A stretch of DNA of 64,000 nucleotides. It comes from Pyronema omphalodes (taxonomy: Eukaryota; Ascomycota; Pezizomycetes; Pezizales; Pyronemataceae). Below, in pieces: positions 34,601-45,778 of this stretch. A model generated the notes under the pieces. The model saw only the letters and a program-made list of their open reading frames with translations, was not told the origin of the DNA and searched no databases. The DNA lies in the NCBI GenBank assembly GCA_024516155.1, contig JAJJXM010000010.1:868001-932000 (forward strand), in the 5' to 3' direction. The number at the start of each line of letters is the position of its first letter. Positions within the stretch are counted from its first letter, which is position 1. A program made the position numbers and the translations under genes.

Positions 34601-35009
34601 TGCATGCGCAGCCTTAAGATTACATACGAATACGACTGTACAATGTAACAGTGTAACAGTGTACATAGAAATTCCGCTTGGCTTATGTATATATATACAT
34701 ATGCGATGATGAATTATTTAACCTGGGGACGGTGACGGTGATGTATGTGTAGTAACTAGTTTCATGGGTTGATGGGTTGATTGGTTGATAGGTTGATGGG
34801 TTGAGGTACGGGATACCGATGATGCATGATGCATGATAATGGCATTAAATATGAATATGAATAATAATTATAATTATAATTATGCTGCTGCTGATAAGAT
34901 AAGATAAATCAATGGCAGAGTGTCAATATTTCAGGCGTGAAGGATCTGGAAAAGTGAAACCTTATTGTAGTTGTCGTTATCGTTATTATTATCATTATCA
35001 CTGTCACTG

Positions 35010-35085
35010 TCGGATGATCAGGGTTCAACACCACAAGCTCGCTGATATGTTAGGGTTTGGTTTAAATGATACAAACTCCCAGACT
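35010..35085 (-). repeat. Dispersed repeat, fragment A
   Basis: gatcagggt..., acaagctcgc and tgttaggg...ttaaatgatacaaa align with the part of fragment C around 36010-36068 (atcagggt, acaagctcgcc, ttagggct...cattcacaaa), with an 8-10-nt insertion. Similarity is partial; I aligned it by eye. Confidence 0.45.
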
Positions 35086-35187
35086 CGAGACTCGAGACTC
35101 CTAGACTTTCGCTGGGTAGCGGTACTAGTAGCTTAAGTAAACCATCTGAGATTCTGCACCCCATCTAGTGAGGCATCTATGTAGTAA

Positions 35188-35410
35188 TGTATTAGGGCTA
35201 ACCATTCACAAACCCTATGGGATTCAGAGCTTATAAATTGTATTTTAGATTAGACTAGATCTAAAATCAAGATACAAGAAACAAGATACAAGAAACAAGC
35301 AGTTGACTGTAAGCTGTTTTGTGCTTTTCATTTCTTTATTTATTTATTTCTTTACAGCCAGCTAGCTAGCTATAGAAACTAGAACTTCTCGGGTGATAAA
35401 GTTATAAATA
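35188..35410 (-). repeat. Dispersed repeat, copy B
   Basis: It shares with copy C the blocks ttagggct(a)...cattcacaaaccct, agagcttataaa, agactagat, and gtgcttttcatttcttt...tttacagc.agct followed by agaaac.aga. Order and spacing are the same over ~220 bp, with indels between blocks. There is no coding frame. Confidence 0.7.
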
Positions 35411-35669
35411 TCCTAGCTACATATATACAATACTACTCAGTAAATCCAGTGAACGTTACCTCAGAACCATTATTGTTATACCTGATGCCATTGGCGCTAA
35501 TATCGTTTTCGTTGTTGTTGTTGTTGTTCTGTAGATTGATGTTGATGTGTAATATACCGTGTAAACTTTTTTCTACAGGATATAACCCCCTCCCCCCTCC
35601 CCTACCCTATTATGTGTTCAATTATTTCAAGCTTTGAACTTTGCCCGGGTTTCCGGATTGTTGTGTTAT

Positions 35670-35770
35670 GTAGATGTTGTGTAGATGTTGTGTAGATGTT
35701 GTGTAGATGTTGTGTAGATGTTGTGTAGATGTTGTGTAGATGTTGTGTAGATGTTGTGTAGATGTTGTGT
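35670..35770. repeat. 11-bp minisatellite (GTAGATGTTGT)9
   Basis: Nine perfect tandem copies of gtagatgttgt with a partial tenth. Perfect copies suggest recent expansion, so length is likely variable between strains. Confidence 0.95.
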
Positions 35771-35974
35771 GGATAAGGTCAGAGAATTCGGGATTGGGTT
35801 ACTGGTTATGATTTTCGGTTATGATGAGATTGGAGACTACATAGATGTGTTCTGGGAAGGTTAGTGGAACATGGAGTATGGAATATGGACTACAGATGAT
35901 GAGTGATGGTGGGGTTGGGGGTTTATGGTTGAAGGTTTAAGGAGCTAGTCAAGCATTACACAGTAAATATTTTC

Positions 35975-36265
35975 ACGATTAAGTGAACTCGAACCCACAT
36001 TGTCTATCATCAGTCAATCAGGGTACAAGCTCGCCAATCTAACCCATTAGGGCTATACATTCACAAACCCTACGAGATCTAGAGCTTATAAACTAGACTA
36101 GACTAGACTAGACTAGATAAACATCCCATAGGCTATAATGACTCAAAATTCAAACCTGGAATAATGTTTCATTTCAATAAAAAAAAAATACAAGCTATGC
36201 TTTTTTGTGCTTTTCATTTCTTTGTTTACAGCTAGCTGCAGAAACCAGGACTCCGCAAGTCATAA
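35975..36265 (-). repeat. Dispersed repeat, copy C, with tRNA-like A and B boxes on the minus strand
   Basis: This copy is longer than B at its high-identity side. On the minus strand, ttggcgagcttgtacc (A-box-like) is followed about 41 nt later by gggttcgagttc (B-box-like). This is about the spacing inside a tRNA gene. I could not fold a credible acceptor or anticodon stem, so it is not called a tRNA. A tRNA-derived SINE or a decayed tRNA is possible. The rest matches copy B. Confidence 0.55.
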
Positions 36266-36331
36266 AGTCATCAAGTCATCAATTCATCATCGTAACAAAC
36301 TCCATTCGTTATTCCTTTTAGTTCAGTTCAA

Positions 36332-38851
36332 TTAAGCTCCTGCTCCGACTCCGACTGCATCAACCGCCACCGGAATCTCAATTGGCGCCGCAACCGTCGT
36401 TGCAGCTTGCACCTCCGCTTCCGCCTCTGCCTCTGTGTTAACCCCAACCGCAACCCCGACCCCAACCCCAGGTACCACCAGCGTCTCCTGCATCCCTTGC
36501 ATCCCCTGAACTCCCGCCTGCATCCCCCTCCTCCCCGCCTCCAACCCCGCCACCACCTCCCTCGCCCTACTCCTCAACACCTCCCCCACGGCACCACCAG
36601 CCATATCCTCAATCAACACCCACCTCCTAAGTTCCTCTCCCTCAAGCACAGGAGCAAGTCCCTTCTTACACAGCACCCAACACCACATCAATCTCGTATC
36701 CCACGCGAGCTCAAATACACTAAACAGCAGCGGTTGCAGAACCTGGAATATCCGGGTATCTAACGGGTCTAGGGATGGCTGGTGGAGCGAGGTCATCGTG
36801 TCGTTCAGTGTTTGTTTTAGGTTGCTTGTTAGGGTTGTTAGTTCTGGGGGGAGCTTGGGGAGGTTTTGGAGAAGAGGATGGGAGGTGAGGTGGGTGAGGA
36901 ATGCTGGTGTTGGGGGTACTGGGGGCTTGTTACTGCTGCTGCTACTGCTGCTACCGCTGTTGTTATTGCTGTTACTGGAGATACCGGCGGGGATTGGTGC
37001 TGCTGCTGGAGCCTTGGAATTAGTTGATGTATGTGAGGCGTTGAAGGTGTTATAAGCCATCATCCCAGCAAGGGCTAAAGCGGCGATAGGTAAGCCAGCC
37101 GGCGTAACTGCGGCCATGGCAAGAGGGTTTGTAAGCGGGTTTGCGAGCATTAAGGGATTTGCCATGGCTGAGGCTACTAGGGGGTTGTTCATTACTGAGG
37201 CTGCGAGAGGGTTGTTGGTTAGAGGGCTTAGGGTTTCGGCGAGGGAGAAAACGGGGGATCTTGGGCTTAGAGGGCTGCTGGAGAAGGGGGAGAGTCCGGG
37301 GGATGATAGAGGACTTGGAATGCTTAGTGGGGTTGAGCTGTAGGTGTTTGGGGAGCTGAAGTAGTTGGATGGGCTGGGGGAATTGAAGAAGGGGTTGGAG
37401 GAGGTGGGTGATAGCCCGTGATTGTAGCCCGGTGACATCGGCATGCTGTTGAAACCGTTCAAGCTGGAGTTTCCGAAGGCTCCATATCCCATCCCCATGC
37501 CTGTTCCCATTCCCATTCCCATTCCCATACCGGCTCCGGGAGATCCAGGTGGGCTTAGAGCAAGCTGGGCTAATCCCATTGGGTTTGCGAGAAGCATAGG
37601 ATTCGCCATAAGGCTTGGACCAAGCCGTAGTAAGGTTGCTGGATCGGTTAAAGCTCCGGGAATTGCAGAGCCAAGAGAACCGACGGATTTTAGGAAGCCG
37701 GCCATTTCATGCGGTTGCATACCGGTCATGTTTGAAAGCTCATTGGCACCGGCGGCGGAGAGAGCTGATACCGCAGCTGCGGAGAGGGCGTCAAGATTAG
37801 TGTTGTTAGAGACGGCGGCGAGGGCGGCGCGGCCATTGAATTTTGGGGGAGTTGTGGTGTTGTGGGAGATGCATAGATGGAAGGCGGTGTTGAGAACGTC
37901 GTAAAGAGAACTTTCGAGCTGAGAGACGGATTCAGGTGTGGCGGCATTGGGGTCGGATTCAAGGGCGAGGAGAAGGAAGTTGAGAAGTTCTTGGGCTTGT
38001 GAATAGAAGAGAGCCTGAGTTTGCTCGGGATTAGGTTTTTCATTAAGGCTGGGGTGTAGGGAGTGGTATCGGAGGATATGAGTAGCGGTTGAAAAGGCTG
38101 TTGCGCCTGTTATGGAATTTGTTGAGATATTGGAGGTTATGGATGAAGCTGATGACGGAGGTGATCGTTGAAAGTAATTGTTTATACCCACTCGAACCGC
38201 GAACGCCAATACAAGGGCCCTGTTTATACCGGTAAGTTATCATATCCAATCAAAATTATTGACAACCCATCATTAAAAGAACTTACCATTCCGGAATGGG
38301 TTCACCCTCACTGATACCCTCAATGCCTTCCAAGACATCCTTTCTCCTCAACGACTCAAAAAACACAACCTTCCTCCAAGCATCTTGGATATTCTCTTCC
38401 TTCGTAGGCGAAATTCCTAAAACTCCATTCCGTGTGATGCAATTGACAAACCTCCTCGCATCGCGCGAAAATAAGCGCCGCAAAAGCTCCGTAGCGCCGT
38501 CGGAGAAGCAACCTCCGGTGGGTCGTAAAGCTATTGACTAGGCGATGCTATCAACACCGATTCGTCCACGCACAATTGAGCTTATGCAGCTCGACGACAT
38601 ACCACAACATCATTCTCAAGAACGTGGTTATCATATTCCAACGGTGGGTCGCAGTCGGGGAAAAGGTCGGCGAGAAGGGAATTGATTTTTTGTCCGTAAC
38701 GTGGACGATGAAGAGTCCCGGTCGGTGCTGCGATGTTTAGATGGAATTGAGTCTTCTCATCAGACAAAGGGATAAGAATTGGTGCTGAATTCGAGAGATG
38801 TAGATATGGCGGGGCGATGACGGCGGGGGAGATGTGCCTTCTGAGTGGCAT
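36332..38851 (-). CDS. Uncharacterised low-complexity fungal protein, three exons
   Basis: I do not recognise the family. Exons 38851..38603, 38537..38287 and 38219..36332 join in frame (GTATGT..CCTAG and GTAAGT..ACAG) to 795 residues. The long third-exon frame has no own ATG, and the join EW-ALVLAFAVRVGINNYF shows it continues upstream. Residues 1-170 look folded (MPLRRHISPAVIAPPYLHL, LLRRLFSRDARRFVNCITRNGVLG, DAWRKVVFFESLRRKDVLEG). Residues ~390-580 are low complexity: Gly-Met alternation, Ser/Pro/Asn runs, and repeated NPL-type motifs (NNPLAASVMNNPLVASAM). The C-terminal ~150 residues are again ordered-looking, with LDTRIFQVLQPLLFSVFELAWDTRLMW. The exon 1 start is the first ATG in frame. 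The fold of the ends and the joins are more certain than any function. Confidence 0.68.
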
Positions 38852-39774
38852 GATGGTCGCTGTCGCGGTCGGCGGTTACTGGTGGAGCAACGCAGGCAGT
38901 GATGTGGAGGGATGCGGTGAAGATATACGGTTTTTGATCGTCATGCTCGGTGTATGGTGCTGAATTGAGGCTAGAGCGATGGGCAATGCGTGTTTCAGAG
39001 TGATTCGATAAGTTTGAGTCGTCGTCGCGATGCTCATTGGATGTCACTCGCCCTGCATAAGTAACATGCGGCGGTAGACGATGCTTAGGATGCCGTTAGT
39101 TCCAGCTCTATTTCACGCGATACTATGTACTAACATTTGATTGCTTCAAATATCCACTGCAAACCTTATCTTTTCGCCAATATACGCATGCAGCACATCA
39201 CGATGGTATCGCATGACGTACTATGTATGCAGTCCAATCTTAGCTATATGCTCAACGACCCAAAAAACCCATACATTCCCAAACACCTCACTCATAGAAC
39301 TAATTTGACATTGCCAACATCACAGCCTCATAAATACTATGCCATTTCGAACTACCGGGTCCTCAATCCCTGAATCCCGCAATCCCTCATCAATTCTTAT
39401 ACATGATCCACACATTGAAAAAAAAAACAAGCTCAGCCCCCACATATCTAACTCTCGAACCACCAGAAAACAACCAAATTATGTAACAATGGAATCAATC
39501 AAATCCAATAACGATCCACTGCAATCGTAACGTTACTTCACGTGCTCGCTTATCCAACTGTTCTATATATCCACCCCTCCTTCGGCCGAGTTGCAAACAT
39601 CCCAAGTACTCTAATTCGTAGTACTCTAAGGGTGCATTAAGTAGGGCGTACGCATATAATTTGGACATAGTAAAAGAATAACCACAACTCCAGGGGTTTC
39701 CTTAGCAAATGTGGGGGTTTAACAGCTCTGCGAGAGCCAATTTTAACCTTAACCATTGAAACATATTTGGTGAT
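38852..39774. other. Intergenic between the unknown protein and the NLR
   Basis: The upstream region of the unknown protein (- strand) holds a chance opening that overlaps its start, and the NLR 3' flank follows. No RNA or repeat was recognised. Confidence 0.45.
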
Positions 39775-42700
39775 TTATGCACGACGGTTGTCTCGGAATT
39801 CAAAGTTGTACGAGGAGACAAAATCAGGACGCCGTGGTAAAACAGAACATCGGGTATTCCCTTGTACCCGATTAAAATCCAGGGTGTGACTTGTGCTTAT
39901 GTCAGGGATTGTATGAAGTTTAGCTCCGGTCCTGTCTCGTTCCATAATGAGGCGTGAAACATCATGATGGCGTCGTTCGAGTGCAAGCTTAAGAGCTGAG
40001 CGTCCATATCTGTTGCATTCGTGGATTTTGACATCATTCCGGTTTAGGAGAAAGCTTACAATACTAGAATAACCACCTCGAGATGCACATGTCAGGGCTG
40101 TATCTCCTTCCTTATCCCTTATGCTGGCGTCGATGTCTTCCCGGCTCAGGAGGATGCGTACGACATCAGAATGTCCATTTTCGGCTGCGGAAATGAGAGC
40201 TGTCCGTCCATGTTTGTTGCATCGATTGACTTCGATGTCTTTCTGGCTTAGAAGGAGGTTTACAATGTGAGAATAACCACCCCTAGATGCACATATGAGA
40301 GTTGTATCTCCTATATTATCCCCTATACTAGCGTCGATGTCTTCACGGCTCAGGAGGGGGCGTACGACATCAGTGTGACCTTGTTCGACTGCAAAATGGA
40401 GAGCTGTGCGTCCATTGTTATTGCATTTATTGACGTCGATGCCGTTCCGGCTTAGGAGAAGGTGTAGAACATCTGAATGATTGTTGTCGGCTGCGCAAAT
40501 CAGAGCTGTATCTCCCATTACATTTTTTAAATTGATATCGATGTCTTGCCGGCTGAGTAGAAGGCGTACAATACAAGGATTGCCACCTCGAGATGCATAC
40601 ATGAGAGCTGTATAGCCTTTTTTATCCTTCAAAGTAACATCGATGTCTTGCCGGCCTAGGAGGAGGTGTATAGCATCAGAATGGCCATTTTCTGCCGCAT
40701 AAATAAGAGCTGTTTCTTCTTCTTTGTTCTTTGAATTGACCTCGATGTCGTTCCGGCTGATAAAGAGGCGTATAACATCAGAATGACCATTTTTAGCTGC
40801 GCAAATAAGAGCTGTTTCTTCTTTTTTATTCTTTGAATTGACCTCGATGTCTTCTCGGCTTAAGAGAAGCTGTATAATATCGGAATGGCCATTTTCGGCC
40901 GCGCAAATAAGAGCAGTTTCTTCCCTTTTATTCTTTGAATTGACCTCGATGTCTTCCCGGCTTAGGAGAAGGCGTGTAATATCAGAGTGACCTTGTTCAA
41001 TTGCGAAAATAAGAGCCGTATCCCCATGGATGTTGCGTTTATTGACGTCGATGTCGTTCCGGCTTACAAGGATGCTTATAATATCAAAGTAACCACCTCG
41101 AGATGCACATATGAGAGCTGTATCTCCTGGTATATTTTCTGAATTGACTTCAATGTCGTTCTGCCTTAAGAGAAGGCGTACGACATTGGAATGACCATGT
41201 TCGGCTGCGGATATAAGAGCTGTGCTTCCATGTTTGTTGCATTTGTCGACGTCGACGTCGTCGCGGCTTAGGAGAGAGTTTACGATATCAAAATTACCAC
41301 TCCTAGATGCATATATGAGAGCTGTATCTCCCTGTACGTCATCTGAATTGACGTCGATGTCTTCACGGCTCAGGAGGAGGTGTATAACATCAGTATGACC
41401 ATGTTCGGCTGCGGAAATAAGAGCTGTTCGTCCATGTTTGTTGCATTTGTTGATTTCGATGTCGTTCCGGCTTAGTAGGACGCTTACTATATCAAAATAA
41501 CCACCTCGAGATGCGCATATGAGGGCTGTATCTCCTTCCTCATCCCTTATACTGACATCGATGTCCTCCCGGCCTAGGAGAAGGCGTATGATATTAAAGT
41601 GACCTTGTTCGAATGCGAAATGCAGAGCTGTGCGTCGATGGATGTTGAATTTATTGACATTGATGTCTTCCCGGTCTAGGAGAAGGTGTATAACATCAGA
41701 ACGTCGCTTTCTGATTGCGCAAATAAGAGCTGTATCCCCATGTGTGTTGCATTCGTTGACGCTAACGTCGTTCCGGCTTAGGAGAAGGCTTACGATTTCA
41801 AAATAACCACCTCGAGATGCACATATGAGGGCTGTATCTCCTTTATCCCTTAAACTGACGTCGATGTCTTCCTGGCTCAGGAGGAGGCGTATGACATCAG
41901 AACGACCGTGTTCGGCTGCGGAGATAAGAGCGGTGCTTCCATTTTTGTTGCATTTATTGATGTCGACGTCGTCGCGGCTTAGGAGGAGGTTTACGATATC
42001 AAAATAACCACCCCTAGATGCACATATGAGGGTTGTATCTCCCTGTATATCATTTGAATTGACGTCTATGTCTTCCCGGCTCAGGAGGAGGTGTATAACA
42101 TCAGAATGGCCATGTTCGGCTGCGGAAATAAGAGCTGTGCGTCCATGTTTGTTGCATTGATTGACGTCGACACCGTTTCTGCTTATGAGGAGGCTTACAA
42201 TATGAGAATAACCATCTCGAGATGCACATATGAGAGCTGTATTTCCTTGTACATCCTGTGAATTGGCATTGATTACATTTTCAGTTTCGTCGAGAAAAAG
42301 ACGCATGAGATCCCCGTGTCCTTCCTGTGCTAGACCTACTAAGATCATGTTACTATTTTGGTTTGCCAGATTATCGATTGTGTTTTGGTCAACAATTGAT
42401 TTTACGACATCCATGTGTCGATTTTTAAGCGCCCATTTCAAGAGTATATGGCCGTGATTGGATTGAGGCACTTGCAAGTCAACATTAATGATAGCATGCT
42501 TTAGGAGGAGCCGTATAATATCTATCTTATTGGTTTCGACGATGTAATTGATAATCCTTCTGCTTGCTGTAATTTGCAAGCTTATTTTGCATCTGTTTCT
42601 TTCCAAAATATGTCGTAAGATGTCCGTGTGGCTTTCTTCGATAGCCCATGTTAAAGCGGCTTCCATTCTTGCAGTTCGTAAGTTGACTTTCAATTCATTC

Positions 42701-45700
42701 CGCCCGAGAAGAAGACGTATAACATCTACATGCCGCTTGTCGACTGCCCATGTGAAAGCAGTATTGGATCCATTTTTACATTGTACTGCATTTATATCGA
42801 TGTCGGCTCTTTGTAGAAGTAGATGAACAGTATCCGTATGTCCATTTTGAGCAGCACTCATAAGTGCCGTAAATCCGAATCTATTTGATATCGTAATGTC
42901 GGTATCACTTCGTTGTAGTAGGAGGCGAACAAGTTCGGTATTTCCATTCTTGGCCGCACGGATTAGCGTCGTGTAACCATTAACGCATTGCTGATTGACT
43001 TTGATATCTCTTTCCGCAAGAAGATGGAAAATTTTTGAGTTGTCTTGATCTGAAAGTGATGCAATTAACAGTGGCGATACGCCAGGCCTAAACTCTGCGT
43101 TTATGTCTGCGTAATATTTTTCGATCAACTCCCGAGCTATGCTTTCGACACCGTAGTAAGCAGTGATGTGCAATGCACACACGGTTGAAGGTTCCCACAG
43201 AGATGCTCGGATAATGGATTCGTGTCTCTCAAAAAGGTGCTCGATAGGAGAAGCAACTCCGTAAGATTGTGCAAGGTACCATGCGATTGAAATAGGCCAG
43301 GTCCGCAAATTTTGCGAGATGCATCGAAAGTTGCAATCGTCCAATAAAATATTAATTCCTAGGTCCCTCACTTTCATACAAGTTGTTTTCCGTGTATGAT
43401 AGCACCAATTGCAAATGGCATAGTCGAGAAAGACGTAGCGTTGTATAATTGCTCTTCCAAGCTTCATTTGGTGTTCGGCAGAGTGATTATCCTGAGGCAT
43501 CACATTTGATTCGGTTAAGTCAATGGAATTAAGATCTTTAAAGTTATTCGAAAAGTTGAACTTCATGTATGTCAGGCAGATCAATGCAATTTCGTTGTGA
43601 CCGCCCTTGAATAAGTTTTGTCGATTGTACTCTGACTGGAGATAATCTTGAAGCGATTTGTGGACCAAACGGAGGGTTGAAGTCCCCTCATCCACAATCA
43701 CGAGACCAAGACAGGAGCCAAGTAATGATGATACTGGAGTAAAGTTTTCCCAGTCAATTTCGGTATCCTCTTCGTTTACTGCAAGTGCATGACGTAGCTC
43801 TTCTACCGTTAATTGTCGAGTTGCCAGGAATACCCATTGTAGGATATTCATGCCTTGGTCCGATTTTGCCGGTTCTTGACACTTTATCCTATCGATAGTT
43901 GCTTTAAAGGCACCTTCGATGCCCCTAGGCATGGTCTTGAGAGCCCCCCGTCTTTTCCGGACTGTAGTATGCTCTAAAACCGCTTGTATTTGAAGAGCAG
44001 GCAGTAAAAACCTATGACCATTCCAAGTATCAGCACGAAGCTTATGCAGCATACCATGCATATCGGGATCAAGAGGGTTGGATAACAAACATTCCATGTG
44101 AAGAAGCAATAATTTCCGAAACTATTTCTTCCATAAAGGTAGGGTCCATTGGCACATCGCTGGCGTCCTTTGCAATGGCATCAATTACAAACTTCGAGAT
44201 ATCGCTAGGATTTGCTTCCAACTTGATTGATGTGTATGATAATGTAGACTCTGACGCATTACTAATGCACCGCTGAACATGGTTTGAAACATGAGGTCGA
44301 CCAGTGATAAAAATCCGAGTTGAATTGCCCATGGAGGTTATTTCCTTGGACAAAGTAATAAGCGATTCCAGCAGTAACCGTCTATCACTGTCTGTCGTAC
44401 ATTCATCGAGCGCATCGATGCATATGTAGGACTTAGAGAACTGCTTCAATATTTTCGCTAAAAACTCCAGGGCTTCTTCGAAGTCCAGTGGGCTCTTCTT
44501 CCTCATTCTTTTCTGCAATTCCTTTATAACATCGTCTGATAACGTAGTTGCGAGTGATATATTGATGACCGCCTGCCTTAAAAGCCCACAAATCATAGTT
44601 TCCGGAGTTTGGCGAGTCAATTTTTGATAATCACAATAGAACCAGACGACGCATACTTTTTCTTTGTCCGAGAAATTTCTTGACAGGTGGTCTATGATCA
44701 GTGAACTACAAATGTTTTTAGCACAGGGCTAGCTCATTCGAATCACGTAAACTTGGATGTCTCTGCGTACCAGATGGTAGACTTGCCTGAACCAGGTATC
44801 CCGAAGCATCCCAAAACACCGTTACTAAATGTCTCTGGCTCGTCTTTGGACCACGTCTGAAACTCTTCAGTGCGTAAAAACCAATCACCAGTGCCCTTCA
44901 TTCTCTTGCGTCGAATATCGTGATGTCTTATCTGAGGATCGATCGCAGAAACCCATTTCAGGATATCATCTATCTCTCCATCTATCTCATTGTTAGCTAA
45001 ATACAACTAAAATCGTGTGGTTAATAAACTCTCACTTTGAAACCGTGATTGAAGATTTTGTACGCCGTCTAAGATTGAGTTTTGCATCTTCGTACTAGAC
45101 AGAGAAAGCTCTGAGACAAGACTAAGGATATCTGTAATTTGCTCAGACCGCCGCAATAGGTCTTCTGATACAGAAACTGATAGACTTTTAAGGCTACTGA
45201 TCGTTGTCTGAATTTGCGTATAATTCTCTTCCAGTTGTTTCGAGACCGCATCAATAGCAGATGAATTTTTTGCAAGGATTTCGCTTATCATAGACTCTTA
45301 GATTAGCAAATAACTAAGTGTATTATAATGATGGCCCACCAGAGACATACCAGTTCGATATCACAAGGGAGAACTCAAATGTCTGTGCAAGCTGGTGTAG
45401 CTCCACCACAGTTTTCAAGCACTCTTCTTTCCGAAGCGGCCATTTAACGCTCTCAAGTAGTACCCTCATATGACTTGTTTTTGGTTTGCAAATCATGTCC
45501 AACTTTTTGCAAAGAGCTTCGATCTTTTGTTGGCAAGAACTTATGACCGAAGAGAGGACTGATGCTTTGTCAAAAGCGATCTGCTGGGCTTCCTCGCTTG
45601 GAAGGAATACAATCAGTTGTTCCAAGACATGTTGCAGCGCAGTGACTTTCACCAAAAGATCATGGACTTCCTGGGGTGCTGATTTGGATGCGCCGATGTA

Positions 45701-45778
45701 ACCGTTTAGGATCCCGCTGATCTCTATCGTTAGACTCAAAAGGCCGGCTAAACCTGTTGCTATTGTGAATGGATCCAT
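39775..45778 (-). CDS. NLR-like STAND NTPase: Helo-like/PigL_N domain, coiled coil, NACHT, ~31 ankyrin repeats; one in-frame stop
   Basis: Four exons: 45778..45351, 45283..44771, 44705..44091 and 44011..39775. Phases all agree and would give 1930 residues. Joins restore family sequence: VISN-CEILAKNSSA, GIPGSGKSTI-CSLIIDHL, SSHGM-FLLPALQIQ. Domains: N-terminal fungal signalling domain, residues 1-145 (MDPFTIATGLAGLLSL); coiled coil ~150-235; NACHT with Walker A GIPGSGKST (~305), Walker B YICIDALDEC (~405) and the RIFITGRP sensor; a winged-helix/superstructure region; ankyrin repeats ~820-1890. Family members act in non-self recognition and incompatibility cell death. A TAG at 45007-45009 (codon 235, between coiled coil and NACHT) interrupts the model. 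It may be a nonsense mutation (CAG to TAG), an error, or be removed by a 57-nt intron (GTACAA..TTTTAG). If it is not spliced out, this is a pseudogene or a strain-specific null. Confidence 0.85.
39985..42290 (-). repeat. Near-identical ankyrin-repeat array (102-bp units, 204-bp dimers)
   Basis: About 23 consecutive 34-codon ankyrin repeats. Two alternating types recur: CNKHGRTALISAAEHGHSD (type 1) followed by a type with GDTALICASRGGYFDIV (type 2), so much of the array repeats as 68-residue dimers. A block of three KNK-EETALICAAENGHSD units (near 40690-40960) is a separate tandem duplication. One unit (near 41840) is a residue short (RDKGDTAL). The first ~8 ankyrin repeats (42300-43110) are diverged from each other. 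The array reads on the minus strand. Confidence 0.88.

Larger units (their letters stand above)
33598..36331. other. 2.7-kb satellite-rich intergenic stretch
   Basis: No gene was found. It contains poly-C (33713-33733), (GATTTTTGG)n at ~34252-34288, (GGGTAGGCT)n at 34499-34600, tagata/gatta microsatellites, the 11-bp GTAGATGTTGT array at 35670-35770, and a diverged dispersed repeat (three pieces, listed separately). Confidence 0.6.

Noticed and set aside
34417..34709. Gly-Trp-Val / Gly-Arg-Leu / Leu-Pro-Ser repeat frames
   Set aside because: By-products of the 9-bp minisatellite.
38760..39047. 95-codon - strand frame overlapping the start of the unknown protein
   Set aside because: It is in a different frame from the spliced gene, and its translation has no folded-looking part.
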